Source: an uncultured Lachnospiraceae bacterium (GTDB taxonomy: Bacteria > Bacillota > Clostridia > Lachnospirales > Lachnospiraceae). From it: a stretch of 64,000 nucleotides of DNA. Below the pieces are notes generated by a model, which was not told the origin of the DNA, did not search any database, and saw only the letters and a list, made by a program, of their open reading frames with translations. Each line of letters opens with the position of its first letter. Position 1 is the stretch's first letter. This document shows, in pieces, positions 26,415 through 33,487 of the stretch. The stretch is from NCBI GenBank assembly GCA_946554445.1, contig CAMNSD010000005.1, positions 93,669-157,668 on the forward strand. Direction: 5' to 3'. A program made the translations under genes and the position numbers.

Positions 26415-26477
26415 AATTGGTAGATGGAGATAATCGAACAGGGCTATATAAATATTTTACTTTAGGAGGGTTTTACC

Positions 26478-26897
26478 ATGGTTCAATTCATTGTAGGCAA
26501 AAAGGGAAAAGGAAAGACCAAGCATCTACTTGATAAAGTAAATACGGAGATAAAGGACGCACAGGGTAATGTTGTATATTTAGATAAGAGTACCAAGCAT
26601 ATGTTTGAACTGAACAATAAGATCAGACTGATCGATGTACCGGAATATCTGGTTACGAACAGTGATGAGTTTATCGGTTTTATCTGCGGTATCATCTCGC
26701 AGGACCATGATCTGCAGCAAATGTATTTCGACAGCTTTTTGAAGATTGCCTGTCTGGAGGCAGAAAATCTTGACAGGGAAATTGCCAAGATTGAGAAAAT
26801 CAGCGAAAAATTCCATGTAGATTTTGTGATAAGTATATCTTTGGACGAGAGTGAGCTGCCGGAGAGGGTTCGCTCTAATATTATCGTTTCTTTATAG
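26478..26897 (+). CDS. Small P-loop protein of unknown function
   Basis: The 139-residue protein starts 'F-I-V-G-K-K-G-K-G-K-T-K', a Walker A-like loop at residues 5-14. It continues as a compact alpha/beta sequence with 'V-V-Y-L-D-K-S' and 'V-D-F-V-I-S-I-S-L-D-E' near the end, the latter a possible Walker B strand. Relatives in Clostridia are sometimes annotated as ATP-binding or 'twitching motility' proteins without evidence. A strong TAGGAGG precedes the ATG. It lies upstream of the HlyD-like gene and sepF. ATP binding is likely; the role is unknown. Confidence 0.75.
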   Translation: MVQFIVGKKGKGKTKHLLDKVNTEIKDAQGNVVYLDKSTKHMFELNNKIRLIDVPEYLVTNSDEFIGFICGIISQDHDLQQMYFDSFLKIACLEAENLDREIAKIEKISEKFHVDFVISISLDESELPERVRSNIIVSL

Positions 26898-26930
26898 TCA
26901 AATATACATACTCAAAAATGGAATTCCATA

Positions 26931-26959
26931 AATGCCCCGTAGCTTGCTGCGGGGTATTA
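26931..26959 (+). terminator. Weak terminator-like hairpin after the P-loop gene
   Basis: The stem is CCCCG / CGGGG with inner AGC/GCT. The following bases are TATTATC rather than a T-run, so it may be an RNA-processing or partial terminator hairpin. Confidence 0.45.
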
Positions 26960-26985
26960 TCATGAGAGAAGGAGAATAACTGCAA

Positions 26986-28398
26986 GTGGCTGATGATCGC
27001 AATAAGATAGCTAAATATAGAAGACCGATCAATCTGAATATCGGTATGGTGATCTTTGCCGTGATCTTTATCTATGTAGTGATCTGTGTAGTTATGTATT
27101 TTAAGACGGATCATATTGTAGGATACAGCGTTATGGAAGGATCCCTTACTTCCAATAAAATTTATAAGGGAATTGCCCTGCGGGAGGAAGAGGTTGTGAC
27201 CAGCCAGGATGCAGGGTATATTAATTATTTTGCGAGAGAGGGCGAGCGCGTTGCGGCTCGAAATTTAGTCTATACGATTGATGAGACCGGTAGGCTTTCC
27301 GATTATATCAAGGCCAGTGAGAGCGGGGAGAATACGCTATCGGAATCGGATCTGGCTGAATTAAAGACGGAGATCACATCATTTACGAACCGTTTTGACA
27401 GCAGACAGTTTGGCGAAGTCTATAATTTTAAACATAATGTGGAAGGAACCGTCATAAAACTCGCCAATTATAATATTTTGGAAAATGCGGATGCCTTAAA
27501 CGATGCTTCCGGCACTTCTTTGATCAATTATCGCTATGCGGATAAAAGTGGAATTGCGGTTTTTGCCACAGACGGCTATGAGAACCTGACACTGCAGGAT
27601 ATGAAGGCAGAGTATTTTGATGAGGAGAACTATGAGAAAAAATACCTTGTGAATAATGATCTGGTGGCGGCGGGGGATCCAGTCTATAAACTTTGTAAAA
27701 ATGAGGACTGGTCCATTGTTGTCCAGGCGGAGAGAGAACTTTTGGACGCTCTGGAAAAAGAATGGCAGGAAGGTAAAGATGTCTATGTGGAGGTGCGGTT
27801 TTTAAAGAATCAGTACACTGCCTGGGGTAAAGTGGATATCTTTACAAACGAAGAGGGCGATAGCTTTGTTTCCCTTACTTTTACCAATTCCATGATCACG
27901 TTCTGTACAGATAGGTTTATTGACATCGAACTTCTTTTGGAGGAGGAAAAGGGACTCAAAATTCCCAATACATCGATTGTGCAAAAAGAGTTCTTTATTG
28001 TGCCAAAGTCTTATGTGACAAAGGGCGGTAAACGCGGAGAGTACGGTGTTTTATTGGAGACCTATGACGATGACGGAAATGCGATCACACAGTTTATAGA
28101 GACGCCAATCTATCATGAGACAGAGACAGACTATTATTTGGACGATACGGTGCTGCGGGCCGGCAATTACATTATCAAGCCGGAATCAACAGAAAAGTTT
28201 GCCATCAGCTATACGGGTACTTTGACAGGTGTGTATAATATCAATAAAGGATATGCAGATTTTAAAGAAATTAGCGTCCTGTATCATAATGAGGAATATT
28301 CGGTGGTGAAATCTAATACGATGTATGGTTTGAATGTATACGATTATATTGTGTTAGATGCATCCATGGTGGGGGATAATGAATTTATCTATGATTAA
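26986..28398 (+). CDS. HlyD-like membrane-anchored protein next to yggS-sepF
   Basis: The 470-residue protein has a basic cytoplasmic N-terminus, one membrane helix at about 22-44, and an extracytoplasmic remainder. It contains a HlyD/biotinyl-lipoyl-like start ('E-G-S-L-T-S-N-K-I-Y-K-G-I-A-L-R-E-E'). There is no matching ABC transporter beside it. It starts at GTG with GGAG 11 bases upstream, and its stop overlaps the yggS start by eight bases. This gene is regularly found before yggS-sepF in Clostridia, suggesting a division or envelope role, which is inference only. Confidence 0.75.
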   Translation: MADDRNKIAKYRRPINLNIGMVIFAVIFIYVVICVVMYFKTDHIVGYSVMEGSLTSNKIYKGIALREEEVVTSQDAGYINYFAREGERVAARNLVYTIDETGRLSDYIKASESGENTLSESDLAELKTEITSFTNRFDSRQFGEVYNFKHNVEGTVIKLANYNILENADALNDASGTSLINYRYADKSGIAVFATDGYENLTLQDMKAEYFDEENYEKKYLVNNDLVAAGDPVYKLCKNEDWSIVVQAERELLDALEKEWQEGKDVYVEVRFLKNQYTAWGKVDIFTNEEGDSFVSLTFTNSMITFCTDRFIDIELLLEEEKGLKIPNTSIVQKEFFIVPKSYVTKGGKRGEYGVLLETYDDDGNAITQFIETPIYHETETDYYLDDTVLRAGNYIIKPESTEKFAISYTGTLTGVYNINKGYADFKEISVLYHNEEYSVVKSNTMYGLNVYDYIVLDASMVGDNEFIYD

Positions 28399-29086
28399 GG
28401 AAAATCTTGACAGCGTAAAACAAAATATTAAGAAAGCCTGCGATGCATGTGGACGTGCCGAGGAGTCGGTAAAGCTGATTGCAGTGAGTAAGACCAAGCC
28501 TGTTGAGGATATTGAACAAGCTTATGCTTATGGCTGCCGGGATTTTGGGGAAAATAAGGTGCAGGAACTTGTGGACAAATATGAGAAGATGCCGAAGGAC
28601 ATCAGATGGCATATGATTGGACACCTGCAGCGCAATAAAGTAAAATATATTGTTGATAAAGTGTATTTAATCCATAGCGTGGATTCCATACGGCTGGCAG
28701 AGGAGATCAGTAAAGAGGCGGTAAAGAAGAATCTGACGGTTTCTGTTTTGGTAGAAGTCAATGTGTCTGGGGAAGAGAGTAAATTTGGCGCATCTTCGGA
28801 GGAGGCGCTGCGTCTGGTGGAGGAAATCGCCAAATTACCTGGAATCTGTGTAAAAGGTTTGATGACAATAGCGCCTTTTGTTGAAAATGCAGAGGAAAAC
28901 AGACTATACTTTGCAAAATTAAAACAAATTTATGTTGACATAATACAAAAAAACATTGATAATGTTTGTATGGAAGAACTTTCTATGGGGATGACCGGTG
29001 ACTATGAAGTTGCGATAACAGAAGGCGCGACATATGTCAGAGTCGGTACAGGCATTTTTGGAGAAAGACATTATAATACTGTTTAG
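28391..29086 (+). CDS. PLP homeostasis protein YggS/PLPBP
   Basis: This 231-residue, single-domain TIM-barrel protein binds pyridoxal phosphate and regulates vitamin B6 and amino-acid pools. The PLP lysine is in 'L-I-A-V-S-K-T-K-P', followed by 'G-C-R-D-F-G-E-N-K-V-Q-E', 'W-H-M-I-G-H-L-Q-R-N-K', and 'L-S-M-G-M-T-G-D-Y-E-V-A-I' near the C-terminus, all family signatures. The start is either ATG 28391 or 28379; the first gives the usual N-terminus 'M-I-K-E-N-L'. Immediately upstream of sepF, as in Bacillus and many Firmicutes. Confidence 0.94.
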   Translation: MIKENLDSVKQNIKKACDACGRAEESVKLIAVSKTKPVEDIEQAYAYGCRDFGENKVQELVDKYEKMPKDIRWHMIGHLQRNKVKYIVDKVYLIHSVDSIRLAEEISKEAVKKNLTVSVLVEVNVSGEESKFGASSEEALRLVEEIAKLPGICVKGLMTIAPFVENAEENRLYFAKLKQIYVDIIQKNIDNVCMEELSMGMTGDYEVAITEGATYVRVGTGIFGERHYNTV

Positions 29087-29139
29087 TATACATAAGTTGA
29101 GTAAGAATAATAAGTCTGACAGACATGGAGGATGCAGTA

Positions 29140-29640
29140 ATGAGTGTGATGGATAAGTTTTTAAATGCCATGAAACTGAACGATGAAGAAGATGATGGGT
29201 ACTATGACGATGACTTCTATGACGATGATCCGGAACCGTTAAAAAAGCCAAGCCAGATGAAGGATAACGCTTCCATAGAGGAGGACAAGGGGATTCGCAA
29301 GGCTTCTCCGAAAGTAACGCCGATGCCGAAGAGTAAGAAGATGACTGGAAACGGCATGGAGGTCTGCGTGATCAAGCCGACAACGGTGGAGGATGCCAGA
29401 GAGATTACAGAGACGTTGTTAGCAAATCGGACGGTGGTTTTAAATCTGGAAGGTTTAGATGTGGATATTGCCCAGAGAATTATTGATTTTACTTCCGGTT
29501 CCTGTTTTGCAATGTCGGGAAATTTACAGAAGATTTCTCACTATATTTTTATCATCACACCGGCAAGCGTGGATATTTCCGGAGACTTCCAGGAGATATT
29601 ATCCGGTTCCTTTGATGTTCCAATTGACAATGGCTTTTGA
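29140..29640 (+). CDS. sepF: Cell division protein SepF
   Basis: SepF tethers FtsZ to the membrane and shapes the septal ring. The 166-residue protein has an N-terminal amphipathic membrane-binding helix ('M-D-K-F-L-N-A-M-K-L'), an acidic disordered linker rich in D, E and Y, and the C-terminal SepF domain ('R-T-V-V-L-N-L-E-G-L-D' ... 'R-I-I-D-F-T-S-G'). ATG 29140 is chosen since GGAGG is 8 bases before it; the earlier ATG 29125 overlaps that site. Confidence 0.95.
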   Translation: MSVMDKFLNAMKLNDEEDDGYYDDDFYDDDPEPLKKPSQMKDNASIEEDKGIRKASPKVTPMPKSKKMTGNGMEVCVIKPTTVEDAREITETLLANRTVVLNLEGLDVDIAQRIIDFTSGSCFAMSGNLQKISHYIFIITPASVDISGDFQEILSGSFDVPIDNGF

Positions 29641-29693
29641 TAGAGGATACCGGTGATGACAGGAGTTATATAAGAAAGATACGATATTGATGA

Positions 29694-29737
29694 AATAGAC
29701 TTCCTGGCAGTCGTTGTCGGGAAGTCTATTCTTGATT
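29694..29737 (+). terminator. Terminator after sepF
   Basis: The stem AATAGACTTCC / GGAAGTCTATT (one extra base allowed) has a 15-base loop and is followed by TTCTTGATT. It ends 18 bases before the aroB start, so aroB is probably transcribed separately or by read-through. Confidence 0.6.
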
Positions 29738-29755
29738 AGGAAGGCAGGAGAGAAG

Positions 29756-30865
29756 ATGGCAAATCGGATGACCATAAATTATGAAAAAAAACCATGCTAT
29801 GATATTGTTTTTACGAAGGACTTTGATCTGCTTATGGATGAACTGCAGGCTTTTGAAGTAGAGAACAGGAGAGTGGCGGTGATTGCGGATACCAATACGG
29901 CCGCTTTGTTTGGCGATACGGTCAAAGGTATTCTGGAGGGACATTGCCGAAAGGTGATCCTTCACGTATTTCCAGCCGGAGAAGCGAATAAGACCTTAGA
30001 TACTGTGAAGGAAATTTATAAGGATTTAATTGCGGAACAGTTTGACCGTAAAGATCTGTTGATCGCGCTTGGTGGCGGGGTGGTGGGAGATATTACCGGT
30101 TATGCGGCGGCTACCTATCTGCGAGGGGTTGATTTTATCCAGATTCCTACCACGCTGATTGCCCAGTCTGACAGCAGTATCGGCGGCAAGACAGGGGTTG
30201 ATTTTGATGGCTACAAGAACATGGTAGGCGCTTTCTATATGCCCAGGCTGGTCTACATGAATATCGGGACCTTGAAAGAGCTGGACGACAGGCAGTTTTA
30301 TGCGGGATTTGCCGAGGTGATGAAGCATGGACTGATCAAGGACGCCGCTTTCTATGAATGGCTTTTGGACAATATGTATGAGATTCACGACAGGGATCTG
30401 GAAGTGTTGGAAGAGATGGTTATGAGAAGCTGCAGTGTCAAAAAGCTTGTGGTGGAGAAGGATCCCACAGAGAAGGGAGACAGAGCGCTGCTTAATTTTG
30501 GGCATACCATTGGTCATGCCATCGAAAAGGCCATGCATTTTGAGATGCTGCATGGGGAGTGTATTTCCTTAGGAATGGTGGCGGCAGCTTATATTTCTTG
30601 GAAACATAACTGGCTGTCCATGGAGGAATACTATGAAGTGCGGGATATGTTCGTCCCCTTCAATCTGCCGATCAGCATTGATACCATCAATCCGGAGGAA
30701 ATCGTGCAGTTGACCAAATCTGATAAGAAGATGGAGGCGGGACAGATTAAGTTCGTGCTGTTAAAAAAAGTCGGAAAGGCAGTCATTGACAGGAATGTTA
30801 CGGATGAGGAACTTCTGGATGCTGTCAGGGAAATCTATTTTAGCGATGAGGATATGCGGGAATGA
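29756..30865 (+). CDS. aroB: 3-dehydroquinate synthase AroB
   Basis: AroB makes 3-dehydroquinate from DAHP, step two of the shikimate pathway. The 369-residue protein has the NAD-binding 'G-G-G-V-V-G-D' motif, 'I-P-T-T-L-I-A-Q-S-D-S-S-I-G-G-K-T-G-V' and zinc-binding 'K-H-G-L-I-K' and 'F-G-H-T-I-G-H-A-I-E' motifs. ATG 29756 follows CAGGAG; the open frame running up to 29714 passes through the sepF terminator and is rejected. No other aro gene is adjacent. It overlaps lspA by four bases. Confidence 0.96.
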   Translation: MANRMTINYEKKPCYDIVFTKDFDLLMDELQAFEVENRRVAVIADTNTAALFGDTVKGILEGHCRKVILHVFPAGEANKTLDTVKEIYKDLIAEQFDRKDLLIALGGGVVGDITGYAAATYLRGVDFIQIPTTLIAQSDSSIGGKTGVDFDGYKNMVGAFYMPRLVYMNIGTLKELDDRQFYAGFAEVMKHGLIKDAAFYEWLLDNMYEIHDRDLEVLEEMVMRSCSVKKLVVEKDPTEKGDRALLNFGHTIGHAIEKAMHFEMLHGECISLGMVAAAYISWKHNWLSMEEYYEVRDMFVPFNLPISIDTINPEEIVQLTKSDKKMEAGQIKFVLLKKVGKAVIDRNVTDEELLDAVREIYFSDEDMRE

Positions 30866-31389
30866 GTTTGAAGAAGAAAATTTTTCTGTTCCTGGATCTG
30901 CTGGTGATTGCCGGTTTGATTACGCTGGATCAGTATACGAAATATCTGGCAATCATCCATTTAAAGGATAAGCCGGCCTATAATATCGTGAGTGGGGTAT
31001 TGGAATTAAATTATTTGGAGAACAAAGGGGCCGCCTTTGGGGTGCTGCCCAATCAAAAGATTTTCTTTATATTTGTGGCAATCGTGATCACCAGTGTGGT
31101 GGGGTATGTACTTTATAAGGTGCCGGACAAAAAGAAATATACAAAGTTGCATCTTTTATTCAGTCTGATCGTAGCAGGATCCATTGGCAACATGATTGAC
31201 AGGATACGGTATGATTATGTAGTGGATTTCATTTATTTTGTGCGCCTTAATTTTCCAATCTTTAATGTGGCGGATATTTACGTGTCGATTGCGGCTGTCT
31301 TTTTGATTATTTTGTTGTTGTTTGTTTATAAGGAAAAAGATCTTTATTTTATCAGCTTTAAGCAGAAGAGATATCGGGAATTTAAATAG
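30862..31389 (+). CDS. lspA: Lipoprotein signal peptidase LspA, first copy
   Basis: LspA cleaves signal peptides of diacylated lipoproteins. The 175-residue protein has four helices and the family motifs 'D-Q-Y-T-K', 'N-K-G-A-A-F-G', 'G-N-M-I-D-R-I' and 'V-V-D-F-I-Y-F ... F-N-V-A-D-I-Y', with both catalytic aspartates present. It overlaps aroB (ATGA) and precedes an rluD-type gene by 12 bases, the common lspA-rluD order. A paralogue lies at 55039. Confidence 0.95.
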   Translation: MSLKKKIFLFLDLLVIAGLITLDQYTKYLAIIHLKDKPAYNIVSGVLELNYLENKGAAFGVLPNQKIFFIFVAIVITSVVGYVLYKVPDKKKYTKLHLLFSLIVAGSIGNMIDRIRYDYVVDFIYFVRLNFPIFNVADIYVSIAAVFLIILLLFVYKEKDLYFISFKQKRYREFK

Positions 31390-31401
31390 AAAAGGGAATT
31401 T

Positions 31402-32310
31402 ATGGAACAGTTTACCTATCAGATCGGAATTGAGGAAGATGATGAGCGGATTGATAAATGGATCAGTAATGTGCTCACGGATCTTTCCCGTACTTATATT
31501 CAGAAATGTATCAAAGAAGGACAGGTGTTTGTCAATGATGTCCCAAGAAAGGCAAGCTATCGGCTCAAGGTGGATGATGAGATTGTATTTCAGATTCCGG
31601 AAGCGGTGGAGCCGGCCGTTGAAGCAGAGGATATTCCCCTGTCGGTTCTTTATGAGGATGAGGATGTTCTGATCGTGGATAAACCTAAAGGTATGGTCGT
31701 GCATCCGGCGCCTGGGCATTATAGCGGCACTCTGGTCAATGCGGTATTATATCACTGTAAGGGGCAGCTTTCTGGGATAAACGGTGTCTTAAGGCCTGGT
31801 ATTGTACACCGCATTGACCGGGATACCACGGGTTCCTTAGTTATCTGTAAGAACGACCGGGCGCACAGGGAGATTGCGGTTCAGCTAAAAGATCATTCCA
31901 TGACCAGAAGTTATCGGGCTATCGTTCACGGCGTATTGAAGGCAGATGAAGGGACGGTGGATGCTGCCATCGGCAGGGATGAGAAGGACCGTAGGAGAAT
32001 GGCGGTCAATGAGAAGAATGGCAAACCGGCGGTGACGCATTATAAAGTGCTGGAACGCTTCCGGGAATATACCTATATAGAATGTCGGCTGGAGACCGGC
32101 CGTACCCATCAAATCCGGGTGCATATGACGTCTATCGGGCATCCGCTTTTGGGGGATGAGGTATATGGCAGCCGCAAGTCGCCTTTCCGATTAGAGGGAC
32201 AGACACTGCATGCATATACGCTTGGCTTTATACATCCAAGCACACAGGAATATTTAGAGGTGTGCGCTCCTCTTCCAGGCTATTTTGCGCATTTGCTTGA
32301 GGTTTTATAA
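31402..32310 (+). CDS. RluA/RluD-family 23S rRNA or tRNA pseudouridine synthase
   Basis: The 302-residue protein has an N-terminal S4 RNA-binding domain ('R-I-D-K-W-I-S-N-V' onward) and the pseudouridine synthase core with catalytic aspartate in 'G-I-V-H-R-I-D-R-D-T-T-G', plus 'L-E-T-G-R-T-H-Q-I-R-V-H' and 'G-D-E-V-Y-G'. This is the RluD-like subgroup (YlyB in Bacillus, also next to lspA). Target uridines cannot be told from sequence. GGGAA precedes the ATG. Confidence 0.94.
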   Translation: MEQFTYQIGIEEDDERIDKWISNVLTDLSRTYIQKCIKEGQVFVNDVPRKASYRLKVDDEIVFQIPEAVEPAVEAEDIPLSVLYEDEDVLIVDKPKGMVVHPAPGHYSGTLVNAVLYHCKGQLSGINGVLRPGIVHRIDRDTTGSLVICKNDRAHREIAVQLKDHSMTRSYRAIVHGVLKADEGTVDAAIGRDEKDRRRMAVNEKNGKPAVTHYKVLERFREYTYIECRLETGRTHQIRVHMTSIGHPLLGDEVYGSRKSPFRLEGQTLHAYTLGFIHPSTQEYLEVCAPLPGYFAHLLEVL

Positions 32311-32397
32311 TAGATTTCGAAGTAGAATTTACGGGTGCAGGAGAGCATAAATATAAATAAATTATTAAATTTTTTTGAAAAATAATCGGCAAAACTC

Positions 32398-32426
32398 TTG
32401 TCATTTACCACTTTTACGCGTATAAT
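32398..32426 (+). promoter_or_regulatory. Strong sigma-A-type promoter
   Basis: TTGTCA, exactly 17 bases, TATAAT. It drives a leader of about 150 bases that carries hairpins and a terminator before the gene at 32581. Confidence 0.85.
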
Positions 32427-32433
32427 TAATTCC

Positions 32434-32569
32434 ATTAGCATTTCTCCAACACAATATATAGGTGTTGTATACTAATACATAGTAATATGTTGCAGTATGA
32501 GGGCAAATGACTGATACAAAGAGGTATCAAATACAGGTTAGGTATCCCTTTGCGGATACCTTTTATTTT
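32434..32569 (+). ncRNA. Structured leader or small RNA with attenuator-like hairpins
   Basis: From the expected start near 32433 the transcript can form CAACAC/GTGTTG (32449-32469), TACT/AGTA, and TTGC/GCAA. It can then form TGATAC/GTATCA (32511-32528), and a terminator GGTATCC/GGATACC followed by TTTTATTTT (32541-32569). The GTATC and GATAC segments can pair in alternative ways, as in an attenuator. It matches no riboswitch class I recognise. It could be a cis-acting leader for the genes at 32581 and 32970, or a free small RNA. Confidence 0.5.
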
Positions 32570-32584
32570 GGGGTATTTCTATGA
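32507..32584 (+). CDS. Possible 25-codon upstream frame across the attenuator
   Basis: ATG 32507, preceded closely by GAGGG, opens a 25-codon frame (M-T-D-T-K-R-Y-Q-I ...). It reads through both final hairpins and ends at a TGA that overlaps the next gene's ATG (ATGA at 32581-32584). The overlap would allow translational coupling, and ribosomes on it would melt the terminator. The spacing of the ribosome site is short and the frame may be chance. Confidence 0.3.
   Translation: MTDTKRYQIQVRYPFADTFYFGVFL
32541..32569 (+). terminator. Terminator or attenuator in the leader
   Basis: The stem GGTATCC / GGATACC has loop CTTTGC and tail TTTTATTTT, and stands 12 bases before the start codon at 32581. 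Its place inside the leader suggests conditional termination. Confidence 0.7.
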
Positions 32585-32952
32585 GATTCTACAGTCTGGA
32601 ACAGACACAAGCCGTAGAGAAACAGAATTTGGAGCAGGATTATAAAGAAAGCCGGGAGATTGGTATCGTCCGTATCGGCAAAGAACGCTTATATTTCCGG
32701 CGTATGCGTAAGATTTATTATATTCCTTATACAGATATCAGGCGGTGTTTTCGCAGAGTGATGCTGGTGCCTGCCAAGTTATGCTGCGGCAGGGGTGATC
32801 TGGAAGTGGAGAACCTGGTGATCTGTACGGACAGGGGAGAGGCCGCGCAGATTCAGCTGCCCGGAGCCAAGGCAGGGAAGATTTTGCTGGAAGAACTCAA
32901 GAATCGACTTCCGGATGCGGAGTTTACCCCGGAAAATGCCCAAAAAGAGTGA
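32581..32952 (+). CDS. Unknown protein (123 residues) in the cstA cluster
   Basis: I do not recognise this protein. It is soluble and basic in its first half ('R-I-G-K-E-R-L-Y-F-R-R-M-R-K-I-Y-Y-I-P-Y-T-D-I-R-R-C-F-R-R-V'), which reads like a PH-like or bPH beta-strand protein. A C-terminal helix ('K-I-L-L-E-E-L-K-N-R-L') follows. The start has GGGG at 32570-32573. It is followed after 17 bases by another unknown gene and then a CstA-type transporter, probably one operon controlled by the leader upstream. Confidence 0.65.
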   Translation: MRFYSLEQTQAVEKQNLEQDYKESREIGIVRIGKERLYFRRMRKIYYIPYTDIRRCFRRVMLVPAKLCCGRGDLEVENLVICTDRGEAAQIQLPGAKAGKILLEELKNRLPDAEFTPENAQKE

Positions 32953-32969
32953 GAATATAGGATAGTACA

Positions 32970-33461
32970 ATGACTGTTAATGAAATTTTAGATAAATTGC
33001 TTCGGTCTTTTCAAGTTTATTATAATGTAAAGAGAGAAGACGTGGAGCCGCCTTTTGTGGCGGAGGCAGAATTCCATACCCATGATGAACAGTTTTTTCT
33101 GGTAAAGAGCGCAGTGCTTGCAGAGGCGGAATCTAGAGAGTATATCTATTTCGCTATGGGACAATATCTGGATGAAACTTTACTGATGCATCTCGATGAA
33201 GCGGCATGGGGGAGTGGGATGAAGCGGGTGAAACCCCACAAAGACCATCGAAATACAGATGTTGCGCTGTTTATTGTGGCAGAGAAGATATCCGAGGAGG
33301 CTTTTCGGAAAATTCCAAAGCTCCGCCATTATCAAAGCTACCATCTTGGATTGCAGGGATGGAGCCACTACCGATTGGTTGCTATTGAGCAGTCCTCTGG
33401 ACGAGCGGTCTATAACCGTTTGGGCCGGAGTTATAAAAAGCTCATTCGCAATATTATCTAA
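32970..33461 (+). CDS. Unknown protein (163 residues) before cstA
   Basis: I do not recognise a named family. The 163-residue soluble protein has mixed helix and strand composition, an N-terminal helix ('E-I-L-D-K-L-L-R-S-F-Q-V-Y-Y'), a central 'E-A-E-F-H-T-H-D-E-Q-F-F-L-V', and a basic C-terminus ('L-G-R-S-Y-K-K-L-I-R'). Two histidines and acidic residues in the middle could bind metal, but this is guesswork. The ribosome binding site is weak. It lies 26 bases before cstA in the same direction, so a role in transporter control is possible. Confidence 0.65.
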   Translation: MTVNEILDKLLRSFQVYYNVKREDVEPPFVAEAEFHTHDEQFFLVKSAVLAEAESREYIYFAMGQYLDETLLMHLDEAAWGSGMKRVKPHKDHRNTDVALFIVAEKISEEAFRKIPKLRHYQSYHLGLQGWSHYRLVAIEQSSGRAVYNRLGRSYKKLIRNII

Positions 33462-33487
33462 AACCTTAAAGTAAAGGAGAAGGAAAA

